In this document: one piece after another, positions 1 through 12,541 of the stretch
Layout of the letters: every line of letters starts with the position of its first letter
Numbering within the stretch: position 1 is the first letter of the stretch
DNA from: Ischnura elegans
Taxonomy: Eukaryota; Arthropoda; Insecta; Odonata; Coenagrionidae
Assembly (NCBI RefSeq): GCF_921293095.1
Contig: NC_060253.1
Location: 84,481,992-84,545,991, forward strand
Reading direction: 5' to 3'
Length of the DNA stretch: 64,000 nucleotides
The notes under the pieces: model-generated
Seen by the model: the letters and a program-made list of their open reading frames with translations, nothing else
What the model was told of the DNA's origin: nothing
Databases searched by the model: none
Position numbers and translations under genes: made by a program

Positions 1-111
1 CCAAACCTGTTATTTTACCTCCCTAAAGCCTGTATACATTTCCCAATTTATTTCCCAATAAATTTGCGTGCAATATTGTTTAAAATATTTAGTCTTACGT
101 GCCGTACGGCA

Positions 112-525
112 GAGAACTTACATTTGGAGTATGCTCCTATACGGAAGTGAGGCATGGACAATGACCGCAGCGGAGAAAGCAAGGATAGAACCCTCCGAAA
201 TGTAGTGCTACAGAAGAATGATGAAAATCAAATGGATCGACCGAGTTAGCAACGAGGAAGTCCTAAGAAGAGTAGGAGAAAAGAGAAGCCTCATGAAAAC
301 CTTAATAAGAAGACGGAACAACCTTATAGGCCACATCTTGAGACATGATGGCCTGATGAAGACAATCGTCTAAGGACAAGTGGAAGGCAAGAACGGTAAA
401 GGAAGACCTCGAACAATATATATGGAACAAGTAAAGAAAGATGTGAAAGAGAAGAAATACGTTGGTGTGAAAAGATTAGCTGATAGGAGAATTGAGTGGA
501 GAGCTGCGTCAAACCAATCCTAGGA
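112..525 (+). pseudogene. Decayed non-LTR retrotransposon, C-terminal reverse transcriptase region
   Basis: Reading the plus strand gives the familiar region after the RT catalytic core: LLYGSEAWTMT, then NEEVLRRVGEKRSLMKTLI, LIGHILRHDGL, and a basic GKGRPR stretch, ending near RIEWRAASNQS. In-frame stops follow EPSEM and MKTIV, so it cannot be translated as one protein. The YGSE.W / GH.LRHD / GRPR order is typical of RTE-like and related LINE C-termini. The 5' portion, including the catalytic motifs, is absent. It is a dead 5'-truncated insertion. Confidence 0.7.
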
Positions 526-564
526 TTGTTTACCAGTGATGATGACTCAAATTCCTTCCATATT

Positions 565-1350
565 TACTGTCGGCGTCAAAATGATGTGCCGCTGTACGTT
601 GTAAATTTATATCTAGACTTCAATGCATGCCATACTAATGAATAATACGTCGTTGTAAATAAAATATTATTCTCAATTCTGATTTATTTTTGGTATTGTG
701 AATATTTCAAAAATCAAGGCACGCGAGTGCAATAAATAACTCCGCGCACCATAAAATTAACCGTTTTGTCAACTTCATGAACTTTGTAACTCAACTTAGG
801 GGAAACTATTGCGTCTACAATATTCATCTTCCACAAAAAGTTGCAAACATTTAAGTAGATTAATGAAATGGCTTTTGCGTATTTTTAGAACGCGTGTTTG
901 GTTGTAAAACAACTTTATAAATTGCAAATAAATTAAGAAGTGTTTCTATCAGTTTTATTTGTTCTTTCGGGGTAAGTGTAGGAATAGGTAGTGTTTAAAC
1001 ATTTTCATTATTTTACAACAAAATATGCGTTTTAAAAATACGCAAAAGCCAATTCATTAATCTACTTAAATGTTTGCAACTTTTTGTGGAAGATGAATAT
1101 TTTAGACGTAATAGTTTTCCCTAAGTTGAGTTACAAAGTTCATGAAGTTGACAAAACGGCTAATTTTATGGTGCGCGGAGTCATTTATTGCATTTGCGTG
1201 TCTTGATTTTTGAATTTTTCGTTAAAAAATTAATCGGAATTGAGAATAAAATTTCCTTTAAACGACGTATTATTCATTAGTGTGGTATGCACTGAATTCC
1301 AAATGTAAATTAGCGAAGTACAGCGGCACATCATTTTGACGCTGACAGTA
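565..1350. mobile_element. Foldback-type element with ~335-bp inverted arms
   Basis: The left arm (565 to about 905) and right arm (about 1020 to 1350) are near-perfect reverse complements. The left arm begins TACTGTCGGCGTCA and the right arm ends TGACGCTGACAGTA. The arms share, for example, a stretch around 800-890 that is mirrored at 1040-1120. About 115 bp of unrelated loop lies between them. No ORF is present, so this is a non-autonomous long-TIR element. I could not define a clean target-site duplication. Confidence 0.75.
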
Positions 1351-1371
1351 GGCCCTGATGTTATGCCAGTA

Positions 1372-1560
1372 CGGATCAGGGTCTTCACCCCTTTCAGGTT
1401 CTGTGGCAGTGGTGGTACATAAACGCCGTCTTTAACGAAACTCCACAGGAAGAAGTCTCAGAGTGTCAAATCCGGTTACTGTGGACCCAGCTGAGAGACG
1501 CTAAGCCACCAGGTCCTTGATAACCAATCCAAACGGTTCGGTAGAGACTCATTCAAATAT
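1372..1560 (-). pseudogene. Fragment of a DDE (mariner/Tc1-like) transposase C-terminus
   Basis: The minus strand reads NESLPNRLDW, then LGPQ-stop-PDLTL-stop-DFFLWSFVKDGVYVPPLP. This resembles the RSPDLTP-DFFLWG-KD-VY block around the last catalytic acid of IS630/Tc1/mariner-like transposases in insects. At least two stops interrupt it. It directly abuts the foldback element at 565-1350, but I have no evidence that the two belong to one transposon. Confidence 0.6.
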
Positions 1561-4500
1561 TAACGCACTCGGCGACTCCATTGAGGGAGTCTTCGAGCAG
1601 CCTCGGAAACAACCGAGGCGCAACAATCGATATTTTGGACAAACTAGTACTTTGTAATGCGTATTTCTTTTTTACAAACCTTTTAGTTGACTGAAAAACC
1701 TTGTAGTTGAATAAGGAAAAACAAAATTTGTAAACGATCATGCGGCCATGAAAATATTGTCAACAACACACTTTAAATGCGACGGAAAAAATGGAAAATG
1801 GTGGCACAGAAATGTAAATTCTAGTTAGCATTGCATTTTTCAATGCGGCGGAAGAAAAATGCGAGACGGTGACACTGAAATGAAATTTAATTTCAACGAT
1901 GCAGTTTGAATTCGCAGGAAGAAAAAAAATCGAAATTTTTATACATACTACTAGAAAATTCTGGTCAGCAAGGCATTTTTAATCTAGAGGAATAAAATCG
2001 TAAACTCATTGCACTGAAATGAAAATTCTTGTTTCAAGACTTTTTCAATGCTGCAAAATGATATTCGCGGCAAAACTATTATTATCATCAACGCATTGCG
2101 TTATCGAGGGGACAAAAATTTGAAACGATGCCACATACTATTGATCTAAAGGCAACTACGGATTTAAATTCCGAATGCTGCAAAATTTTTACCGTCCCAG
2201 AATATATAGCCTACCGCTTGGAATATTTCAATCAACAAAAAACCTTCGCATGGATGAGTACGACATTTCTACCAATGCAAGAACAATCAAAGTTATTAAT
2301 GCAGAAAAAATTCACAGAAAGAGCACGTAATATTTTGGAAGTTATTGAAACATTTTTCGAATGGGATATAGGACCTTTTGTTTTATTATCTCAAGCTTCA
2401 AAAATATCTCTTAACGCAGGACCTTCAAACGGAGGAACACGAAATTTCCATCTAAATAAATAATCTGTAAATCATAAATGCACAATTTAGACAACAATTT
2501 GAAAGACAAGAAACTGACTTTATAAATATGCGATGAAACACAACACCCCTTTGGAAATTTCTTGCGAGATTTATCCCATGTTGAACGTACACGTGGATCA
2601 TGACTTCGTTCAGTAGATATCGAAATTGCGGAAAGCCCTCATATTTTCCCTGACTGCGGGAATTTCTCAAGGAAGACGTTGAGTGAAAGATTTATTTATT
2701 CAGAGCTTTTTCCTCGACCCGCGTTGGATTTGGGGACTCCCCGTCTGGGTGTTAGGCGCCAGTCGAAGGTCAATACCAATGATCCAGCAGTTTAATTTAT
2801 CATTTTTGGTCCCGAAAACCTTCAAAGATCGCCTTCGACGACCCTGGGTGTGAGTGGGGTCAAGACAGCTTAATATCCGTCGCTGATTACGGAAATGCCA
2901 TAGACTGTCCATGGAGTTGTTTTCAAATTTAATGAAAGAATTTGAGCGTATGATAAAGAGTATGACGTAGCCTCCGATAGATGCTCAGGCCGCTACACTT
3001 TCTCCTTCACTTTTACTTAGAATGCTTAAACGAAGCGCGGGGAATACTATTCCAATGGTATTCTTATGATAGAGTTGAATGAAGTTTACCTTTAATGCAG
3101 TAACATTAGCTTATAACGATCACGTACGTAACAAAATCCCATCTATTCCTTACGAGGTGAGTTCGTGTAGAGAGAGATGTAACGAGCGTGGATGGCACGA
3201 AATCCCCGCCATAATCATATATTAATACAGAGAGGTCTTATCATTAATTCCGTATATGCCCTGTTAATACAGTTCTACATCGCCCTGTTCTACATCGATA
3301 AATCAGGTATCAATTTAAATGTTTAATCACCGTCTCCTGACGAAAAATAATCTCAATATAAATTTTCACTATTTAACCATTACTTTGACTTAAAAGTTTC
3401 GATATTTCCATAACGATTACTCGCTAGAGGTGTATCGACTGCGCTTTTTTTAAATCCTAAACTTCAGATAATGGTTTAAAAACCCATTTAATCCATAACT
3501 AAACCAAAGAAGCGTAGTATAAGCAGGTGAAAATATTAAAAATAAATTCTAAAAAGTATGGAGCATGTTAAATGTTCTCCAAAGGAGACATTGTATGCAA
3601 GGAACTTAAAAGATAACATGTATTACGAATAAATAAAAATATTGAGTTGACATTAATAAAAATTACTATCAACAGGAATTGACAATTAACAACGAAATGC
3701 ACATAGTGATTATACATTCCGTGCGCTGTATTCATATGTTTAGTATACTTTCCCAAGAAAAAAAGCATAAAGAAAGGGCTTTATGATAGTGCACCTTCTT
3801 ATATATTTTAAACCCAATTACACCGTTTCCTAACATGCTTATTCCCTAATTGCAATAAAGTGCGAAATATTTCCATGGGTTACCTAGTTACGTACTATTA
3901 TTTGTTACCTTGGAGAATCGTTTCCGCTATTTTAAAGAAATCACGGCGATCTTCGCGACTTAACCGTTAAGTGTTCTTTATTTTATCATCAATTGTTCTT
4001 ACGTGTGGCCATCTCCACACATTTCTACTGTAGATATTAAAAATCTTTCCCTTAACAGCCGCTTGGTATGATAGCGTGGGACGATAGTTAATTTTACGGA
4101 TAAATTGCGTTAATAAAGACGATGTATGGAATATTAGCCGGTAATCCTGTGATATATAGGTAGTGCAAAATCCTTTTTTTTTTAAGGATAAAAAAATCTG
4201 GTTTGTAAAAAAATAGAACGATGGTCCCCTTAAATTCGTTATAAGCGTTCTGCTGTATATTGTAGATGGCCTTATTTTATGTACCGATTAAATTTAACAT
4301 AAAACATTTTTCTACTTGGGAAAGCATTAATATTATTTTTGAAGAAGTTTCGATTTCATATGCATTCATCCAGCCTATACATCCCGGAGACTCTGGAATG
4401 TGGTACGTGAACTTCTTTCGGCTGCGGAGGAAATGATTTATTTTGAAACCATTGAACAAGGATTGACTTAATTGCGCTGTCACTCAAAGTTACATTCTCT

Positions 4501-4980
4501 GAAGGTGAATTTTTTCTCGACAAATATATATTTGACTGGAAAATAAACCTTTGTTTTCTAATTGCTGGTCAATCACGCCAACGGTTGCTTACTTAGTCTA
4601 ATAGGCTAACAAATAAAATAACTGTTTATTTAACGGCCTTATCCCCGAGTGATGACAAAAATATCTCCTTTTGGCGCAAATTGATCTTCTTTTGTCTCAT
4701 ACCATATCGCGTGACCATAGCGTGACCGTGGGACATAGATATAGTAAGCTATCATATTTATGAAATGGTACTATTGGTAATATGTTATGAAGCACTTACA
4801 TGATTTCAGTGGCAAGGATCATAGCTATGTGCAAGAGGTATTCTGTTACACGATCTAATGCAATTCCTAGTATGTGGGTCAAACTGGATATTCAATTCAA
4901 ACAAGGGCGTTGGAGAATAGGAAGTGCTGGATAAGAGGCGATACTAACTCAAATTTTTCCAAGCATTTGCAAGAATGTAG
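1561..4980. other. AT-rich stretch without a recognised gene
   Basis: I see no recognised domain, RNA gene or clear repeat here. One 111-codon ORF (2128-2463, plus) starting MPHTIDLKATT is open, but it has no family signature, splice context or codon bias that I can use, so I do not call it a gene. Confidence 0.4.
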
Positions 4981-5539
4981 ACGAAAGTGTGCTTTTAATG
5001 TCAAGCCTTATCCACACTTACATAATACTCCGCAAGCCGTCTCAATAAATGTTAGTGCCATTATGGATGAATGCTAAGGAAACTTGAAGCCTGCAGAGAT
5101 GTGCTTTAGTAGGAGGGTTACAAGAACTAGGTGGACTAACTATTGTGCTAGTAAACGGGAAGGTGAGCTGGTTGAATCAGTTAACTGTGTGGATTTTGGG
5201 AGTGGGGTCATTTGGGCGGTCATTCCCCCCTCTATCCGCCGCTGCGAACCAACATTGTCTGCGGACTGGGATACAGACTGAGTATTACATATTCTTAACA
5301 TGGAGAATATCCAGTTATTTTCCATTTCATCCAATGAAATTGTAATTGTGGTTACGTGCCTGGCGTAACCCGTTAGTTTATAAATTACAAATTTATCTTT
5401 GTGGTTCCTCATAAAAAATTACATGCAATAACCTTCGTTTCGAAATACAAGTTCATCGTTAGGTACTCCGAACAAGGGGGGGACCGGTTACCCAAGTAAA
5501 TGTGCTAGGAAATCAGCCGTTAAAAAATAATAAGGAAAT

Positions 5540-6190
5540 GCGCCTACAAAATGCCGTCTACCATTTTATCAAATCATTTATTGTCCGAGGGAAAAATTCT
5601 TAAACCTATCCGTTCGGTGAAATATCTCTCTCAGCTTATCGTATCTGTAATACCTGATTTATAGTGAGTTCAGATATGACGTTCTCCATGTCGCTCTGAA
5701 AGATACCTATATATTCTCAATTGATCAAACAATGTAAGCCTAGTGCGCAACCTCGGAGTCTAGGCAGCCTAATTCGTTTAATAAAATCAGAAAAACAAAG
5801 CGTGATGCAGTGTAATTTTTCCAAAAGATCATCTTCAAGGAACAAATGGATTAAAAAATTGTAAATGAAATATTAAATGGTAAATAGATTTTGTACCTAA
5901 AAGATGAAGAAGTAACATTGAAGCCTAAGTCGGAATTGAAGTTTATATATTTGTGGAAAATTGCAGTTGTTTCATTCAATAATTCGTTTAACATAAGTGT
6001 CACTCCCACAGAAGTGTTTGACGAATCGCACAGCTTTCCTTTGTACTTTCCTTTATTTTATTACGTTCGCGGATTGAATCTCTCGGCATCGGAAACTCAT
6101 ACGCTCTCTGCGAATTCATAGTGTGACCTGACTATTGTGGAATAGCACCTCTCTATTACTTTTTCTTCAAAAACATCGTCCCACAATAAC
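5540..6190 (-). mobile_element. Degenerate CR1/Jockey-like LINE 3' fragment, copy 1
   Basis: The region aligns by eye, in two blocks (about 5560-5800 and 6010-6190), with the better preserved minus-strand LINE fragment at 8998-9550. Shared landmarks are the plus-strand stretches around TATCCGTTCGG, TCTCCATGTCGCTCT and TTCGCGGA. About 200 bases between the blocks do not align. A small piece of the same family's 3' end (CCGCAAGCCGTCT) is also visible near 5030. There is no usable ORF. Confidence 0.6.
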
Positions 6191-6199
6191 GCTCGAATT

Positions 6200-7155
6200 A
6201 TATTATCATCTTCAGGGCTCTGCTAAAAATATAATACCAAGGGACAAGTATTCAGGACAGATCAAGAAGGATACGTGGAAGAAGAGTCACAGACAGGTAA
6301 AAGAACTAGCTTGGAACAGGGAGAAACTTGGAGGGTTGCAGATTATCAATCTTTACACACATGATCCTTCATGAAGCCTTTATCGCTTTTAAGAGGATGG
6401 ATACAAATTCGACAGAAGAGGCTGGAGATTATGTTTTCTTCTTCACTATAGACCTCGGAAAACCGAATAATAATCTGCCGGATGTTATCCGTTCGCCGAT
6501 GACAAGAAGAAAGAATGAAAAAAAATTCTTCGCCGGGACACACCGTCGGTGGAAGAGTAACAATGGATATATGATTTTCTCAGCACAGCTTTAACTTACA
6601 ATTAGAGAAAAGAACTGTGTGCGTTCATTGAAGCCGACGTGAACTCGCAACTTATATACTAGAGATTGAAATGGAATGCATAGAGACATGATGGAGCCAA
6701 GTTGGAATTTCGCCCGAGCTGATGACAGAGGAGAGCAAGACCAATCGATTCGGGAAAAGGTTTTGTGACATGCCGCTAGATGACTTGTACTTGCCTACTT
6801 GTGTACGTAATGGTGTGTACGGAGCCTCAGAGAGAATTATTATATGGTGTTGGAGAAGGCGACAAACAGCTGAGCTCATTTGGGACATGAGGGAAGAGAA
6901 TGGAAGAAAGAGTGGAGAGAATGTCGGAGTGACTCGCGGAACTTCGGTGTCGCGGAAAAGGGTATCACCATTACCGCGAGCCAGCTATTCTCCTCCCCTT
7001 GTGACGAGGCCGACTAGTCACTCACTCAACCCCTCCCCCACCCCGGGCAATGACCTTCCTATCAATCCGAGCGGTACCTGCAACCTTTGCTCCTCAGGAT
7101 TGACTTATATTGAGGCGCCGTCCTACGGCCAGTACCTTGTTCCTTCCTTCCCTTC
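6200..7155. other. Anonymous stretch, GC-rich at its right end
   Basis: A 237-codon ORF (6722-7435, plus) spans the right part and runs into the 47-bp tandem repeat. Its length reflects the repeat and base composition. The translation is Pro/Ser/Arg-rich without a family motif, and two other frames are open over the same stretch. I do not support a protein here. Confidence 0.4.
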
Positions 7156-7343
7156 CTCGGTCGCGGGTCGTTATTCGACCTCCTCCGAGCATCCTCCCTT
7201 CCTCGGTCGCGGGTCGCCAATCCGACCTCTTCCGGGCATCCTCCCTTACTCGGTCGCGGGTCGCTATACCGACCTCCTCCAGGTATCCTCCCTTACTCGG
7301 TCGCGGGTCGCTATACCGACCTCCTGCGGACTTCCTTCCTGCC
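7156..7343. repeat. Tandem repeat, four units of 46-47 bp
   Basis: Units begin with CTCGGTCGCGGGTCG at 7156, 7202, 7249 and 7296. The last two units are almost identical. The array is strongly GC-rich in otherwise AT-rich DNA. Confidence 0.9.
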
Positions 7344-7566
7344 TTCCCAGCCTCGCCAGGAGCCGTCGTACCGTCCGCACCCGAGTCGCCGACCGTCACA
7401 GGACTCGTCTGCCGCTGAATTCATGTGAGTCCTAATTTCCCCCTTATCCGCTGTGCCTGATCGCCCAGTGTATCTGACTATTAAAAACCCATGAATTAAT
7501 CCACTGTCTAGTTATTGAGAATACGCTCCCCACCAATAATGTTGCGACCGCCAACCACGCGATAAG

Positions 7567-7793
7567 AAACCCGGAGTAGGCATTAGCCTTTCTTAACCAA
7601 AGGTGCCAAGGGGACCACGGCTTAACGTCCCATCCGACGGACGGAGTGTTGCGCTTGAAATGTCCTCCACACAATACTCAAGAAGGGATTGGACAGTCTT
7701 TGAAAATTCTCTGCCACAATCGGGATATGAACCCGAGCCCACGGGCTAGGAAGCCAAAAACCCACTCTAACCATCACACCAACCCGATCCCCG
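7567..7793 (-). mobile_element. tRNA-derived SINE, family 1, copy 1
   Basis: On the minus strand the head contains a Pol III A-box-like GGTTAGAGTG and a B-box-like GGTTCATATCC. A conserved body follows, with GGAGGACATTTCAAGCGCAA and TCCGTCCGTCGGATGGG, and it ends near GCCGACGCCGGG-type sequence. Further copies of the family lie at 38339 and 39961, with a tail fragment at 31258. Confidence 0.85.
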
Positions 7794-8300
7794 CGAATAA
7801 TAGAAGAGAGTTGGTAGCTAGCACCAACACCAGTAAACACGTATCACATGCATCATGTGGCGTGAGAAATTTACGCTCCAATTCAAAAGTGATCTTTACT
7901 GTAACATGTGTACGTTTTAATAGCGGTACATTTTATTATTTTCGACATCTTGTGAATGAACCGAAATGAAACGATGAATCGATGGCCGCTGAAAATTTCA
8001 TTCAAATGCGGATCAAAGGTGGATAACTATGGGGGGGGCGCAGGGGTCGCGTGGCCCCCTTTCGGGACCACACGCATTGCCCAGCATTGCCAAACCACAA
8101 CTGTAACTTTTTTATATATTAAGATATCGGCGTCTTTTATATGTGCGTAATCAATTTAAGTGAAACTTTGAAAAACTTTGCATGTGACTATATATTTTTT
8201 TTATTACGATAAAAGTAAAGGTAACTCAAGATATTTTATGCCCCCCTCCCCTGAGATATTTTCTGTATCCACTTCTGATGTGGACAATAACTAAACCAAT

Positions 8301-8563
8301 ATCGATGGCTAAGTTCTAAGAACACGCATATAAAAAATTTTTGCAACTTTTCAGGAGAGCAAAAGAACAATTTATTTCTTTAATTGCATCTAATCCTAAT
8401 TGAAATTAAGAATCAGCAATACACAAAATTGAAAAAGAAGCACAAATTTGCAAACAAAGGTTTGTCCCTTGCTTGAATTTAATTTTTTATTAATAGTAAT
8501 AAGAGTAATAACTCAGACTCTTCAAAATTTTGAGATACGTGTTGTTAGAAATTAACTATCGAT
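8301..8563. mobile_element. ~260-bp MITE, family ATCGATGGCTAAG, copy 1
   Basis: It begins ATCGATGGCTAAGTTCTAA and ends in a decayed inverted copy (TTAGAAATTAACTATCGAT). The interior matches the copy at 41501-41758 along its length, including the shared GCAACTTTTCAGGAGAGCAA. No ORF. Confidence 0.8.
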
Positions 8564-8574
8564 ATGAATTTGTT

Positions 8575-8785
8575 CTTTCCCGGGCAATGACACTCGCGAA
8601 ATTTTCTCGGGGTACCCGCCGGGTGAGTAGCTTGTAAATCCGAAAATGGTGCCTTATTACGTAGCGATCTGTTCAGTGCCAACAGACCGCTATATGAGAA
8701 CATTTTCGGATTTTCGGCAACATTTTCGAATGTTTTGCCATAAGGATGATGGAAGAAGCAGCCAACGAAACGTCGGCATACAAAC
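8575..8785 (+). mobile_element. Probable Penelope-like element terminal remnant
   Basis: The segment ends with AAGGATGATGG...CCAACGAAACGTCGG. The GATG..GAAACGTYGG signature is common at the ends of insect Penelope-like elements, where it belongs to a hammerhead-ribozyme motif. There is no coding sequence, so family assignment rests on this motif alone. Confidence 0.4.
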
Positions 8786-8997
8786 AAATTACCCAGTAGA
8801 AAACTCGAGATGATTTTACCAATTACTAAACCAGTGTCTTTTTTCCACCATCATGACTGAAAAATTCCACAAGATAAAACCTGAGAGATAAAACCTGAGA
8901 AATATTGCGCCACAGCTCTGCCATCGTCTAAAGTTTGTTTTCCTATCATATTTTTCCTCCTTCTTTTTATATTTATATTTTTTATATACTCTATTCA

Positions 8998-9550
8998 TCT
9001 ACATCTACATAATACCCCGCAAGCCGTCTAAAAGACGTGTTGCAGGGGGTGTTAGGACACCAGCCGTTCACACATAAAAAGGAAGTCCTCTAAGGAAATT
9101 ACGAATGGCATTTATTAAAGTCCTTTATGGTTCGGGGGAAAAACGAATTCCCATATCTATCCGTTCGGCAAAATATTTCTCTTAATTTGTCGCTTCTGTC
9201 GAACCTGGAAAATGGTGAGGATCTATATTACGTTCTCCGTGTCGCTCTTAAAGATATCCATTCTGAATTTTTCAAGCAATCTAAGCCGTAGCCTCCGAGT
9301 CTGCAGCGGCTCTCAGCCTAATTCGCTTAACATCTGGGTAACGCAGTCTATACGCCCGTATTAGTTTTTGATGAACCGCGCAGCCTTCCTTTGTATTTTG
9401 TTCAGTTCGCGGAGTAAGTTTTTCTGCACCGGATCCCATATACTCGCTGAATATTCAAGGTGCGGTCGGACGAGAGCGACATAGCACCTTTCTTTTACTT
9501 TCTCATCCGAAAATCTTCCCACAATACCCTTACCAGAATGGTTCATTTCT
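8998..9550 (-). mobile_element. 5'-truncated CR1/Jockey-like LINE fragment, copy 2
   Basis: A 61-codon minus-strand ORF (9546-9361) reads LVRPHLEYSASIWDP followed by IQRKAARFIKN, the conserved thumb/post-RT segment of CR1- and Jockey-type LINEs. The reading continues with frame breaks towards 9000. The element ends at its 3' side with short GATGTA-type repeats (TGTAGATGTAGATG on the minus strand). The catalytic RT core is missing. Confidence 0.8.
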
Positions 9551-9559
9551 TCACGTCGG

Positions 9560-12540
9560 AATTTGCGTACCCCGAAACGAATCTGCTTTATCTATCCTTC
9601 TGCCCGTGCATATCATAAATCGGATGCCATTATGTGCGGAAATCTTAGCATATTAAATATGATTTAGGAAAAATATTTTAAAATACCTACTGATATCTAT
9701 GTATGCATATAAAAAAGAGGATAGCTGTTTTGCTGTCCGCTATGCGTTTCTATATGTTTGTACGGATTGCGACCAAAATGAGTTTTTAGAATAATACTTT
9801 TGTCAGCCATTTGTTAGATTATACAGACACCTTTCGAGATATTGCACTTTAGACATTTTTGGAATTTTGCAGGAACACTAAAAATGCAATAAACGAGACC
9901 GCACACTGCACAAAAGACATTACTTACAATGCTCACGCGATTTCACCGCCATATATAAAAACGGAGCCATATTTGGTAATTCTGGACGCTGGAGAGGAAA
10001 TTAAGCGTCAATATCGCTTTCAGTGGGTCTTTCTGGCATGGAAACGACACCTTGGACTTTTTTCGGCTAAAAAACTGATTATTTCAAAAAATAATCCATC
10101 AACATCCACCCAAAATGCTTGGAGGAATCGGATTTCGTGAAAGAGATGTTTCCACTGACCCGTGCTATCATGAAAGAAAGAAATGCCCTTTGGCATCGTT
10201 AAATCGACACATATTAATTGATATTGCATGACAATTGGTTGGGCATGGGTAAAAATTGTTTGGCCGCAGTGGTCTTTCTTCGTTGCCTGCAGCTGGCGTG
10301 AACTAGAGGAATTTAAATCGACCGATCCCCGACTGTGTCGCAGTGCGTCGATCATGTAAGTAATGGGATATGGCCCAGCATCGCAATCACCTGCAATAAC
10401 AATCCTAAGATAGGTTGGATGTAGCCCTTTTGTCGATTCCCCTTTTCAGGTTATCGTTTCACACCTGCATATTTATTTTCTTTCACATCCTTTTTTACCT
10501 GCTTCGAAGTCTTCCTGTTTTCTTTTTGCCAACTACGTGTCCCTCGACGATTGTCATCAGGCTATCATGTCTCACTTTCTTCATTAGGTCGTCCGTATTT
10601 TGTTTTTTTAATCAATATTTCACCATAAAAGAAGCGTTCATTTGTCGATATAGAATCTATCTTGCAGATTTTCATTCAAAATTTCATCCCCGCTATCGTT
10701 TTTAATGCAAGTTTTTTTATTTTTATACAAATTAGTGGGAGTGATGGTGATAATTTTACACCCATATATGAACTACATAATTTTAATTGCCAAGAAATAA
10801 AATGCCTCCACGACTCACTGTTTTACACTGGCACTCATCTTAGGGTTTAAGCTTATTTCTCTTCCCAAAAATTATGCTCGCGGAAAATTTTGCGCCTTAA
10901 ATGCTAACAACTAATACTACCGATGTGCCATGCTGGTCACAGAAGGAAAGGGAATAAGATTATCCTACTTATTGTGGCAGAAATACGAGTCTACACAATT
11001 ATTGCATCGCAGGAGGAGGCGCGAACAACTCCAAAGATAATTTGCGGGTATATTAAATTAGAGCAAAATTTCCATCTATAGTTAGTGGACAATATTATTT
11101 CCGACGAAAATTGTGTGGCATTAGGCACCAAAATTATGTTTAAATCACATCAGAATATTTTGATGAAACCACCAAATCGTAGCAAACATGGACATGGTCA
11201 GGTTAATTTGATAAAAAATTATTCCTGTCTACTCTGAAACACTAGAGCAATCCATGATCAAATTGGAATTTGGCGTAAAAAATAAGATATAAACTACTGT
11301 TACCAAAATCATAAGGTAGATTGCTTGAAATCAATCTCCTCAAGGATAACTTAAGGTGGAAAATATTTATTGATTTTTCCAAGTGTTCACAAAGCTACTC
11401 CTCTCTTTTGCTCTTCTTAGAAATTCCTCTTTGCCTATTTAGTCAATCCTCATTTGATCCTCATTCATTTGATTCTGTTTCACCAAATTTTGAATGGATC
11501 CTCCTTTATTACAGCGCTGCTATCATTGTCCATGATGCATTTCCATAAATAAGCCTACTCAAAATGTAAGTTCTGATGAATAGTTTCTTTACTCCCATGT
11601 TTAAATTTCCCACTTTACCTAGATCTTACTTTTGGTGGAATACTCTCTTCTCCTTGATTACGCTGCTGAATATCTCTCTTGCTTTTCACTTCGCTAGTTT
11701 GCCAACCTCCAAAATAATAGAATTCATTCGACTCTTCCAGTTTTTCTTTCCCTATGTTAATTTTGGTCATGGCTTCCTCTATTCTACTGATATCACAGCT
11801 TTCAATGCTCTGATTATCAGTTGAGATATACCAATTACCGTGCTTACATTAACCAGAATCTTCTTTAAATCATTCTCTTACCCCGCTATGATAGCTATGC
11901 CACCGGAAAATCGTGCATTATCTAACTAACCGTCATATCCTAACAGGGAAAAGGCTGAGATATGGCATTTAAAGTTGTTTTTATGCAATAAGACGTTATT
12001 TTTGAGTTTTCGCATCCACAGGTAGGCCAAGCTAAGTTGATTTCAGTAAGGCTTAAAGGATTTCTGTTATTTTTAACCCGACATGTTTCTCAGCTAATGC
12101 CATCCCTAATAATAATTTTTTGCATGCGATTTGGAAGTGTATATCCAAATGCAAATTTAGATTTAAATTAAAATCTCTAAAACTGGTTTTTTGATTGCCG
12201 TTGAAACCAACATTGCATAAGTAACCTTACCTTGGACGTGGTAGGAGTTAATGGGGTAGCTGATGTCTGAGTTTTGGCGGGAAATGACCACGAGGGGTAA
12301 ATTCCACTGATTTTGCGAGAAAGTTTTATATGTGCTGATGTGTCTTTAGGCTGTGCGATAATGCTTTAAGAAAAAACGGTGTCGGAGATATTGATTCCTA
12401 TTTATTTGTCTTTAGTGGTTGCACTTCTAGGTTTCAAGATAAACAACCACCTTCAATTTTTCCTGAAAATAGTTTAGTTATTTCTACGCTTAAATTTCCC
12501 GTTTAAATTATATTTTCCTTTTGATAGAATACCTTCTTCT
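9560..12540. other. AT-rich stretch without recognised features
   Basis: Several 60-110 codon ORFs occur on both strands, but none carries a family motif and none has a paralogue elsewhere in the window. I see no RNA gene. Short resemblance between about 11590-11670 and 12480-12550 hints at an old dispersed repeat. Confidence 0.4.
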
Positions 12541-12541
12541 C

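Noticed and set aside
2128-2463. 111-codon ORF MPHTIDLKATT...
   Set aside because: No recognisable motif, no paralogue in the window and no promoter or splice evidence; left as an unsupported ORF.
5140-5412. Three overlapping ORFs of 65-90 codons
   Set aside because: Overlap in opposite strands and frames with no motif; chance openings next to a decayed LINE.
6722-7435. 237-codon ORF on the plus strand
   Set aside because: Its length comes from GC-rich sequence and the 47-bp tandem repeat. Two other frames are open over the same repeat and no domain or splice context supports it.
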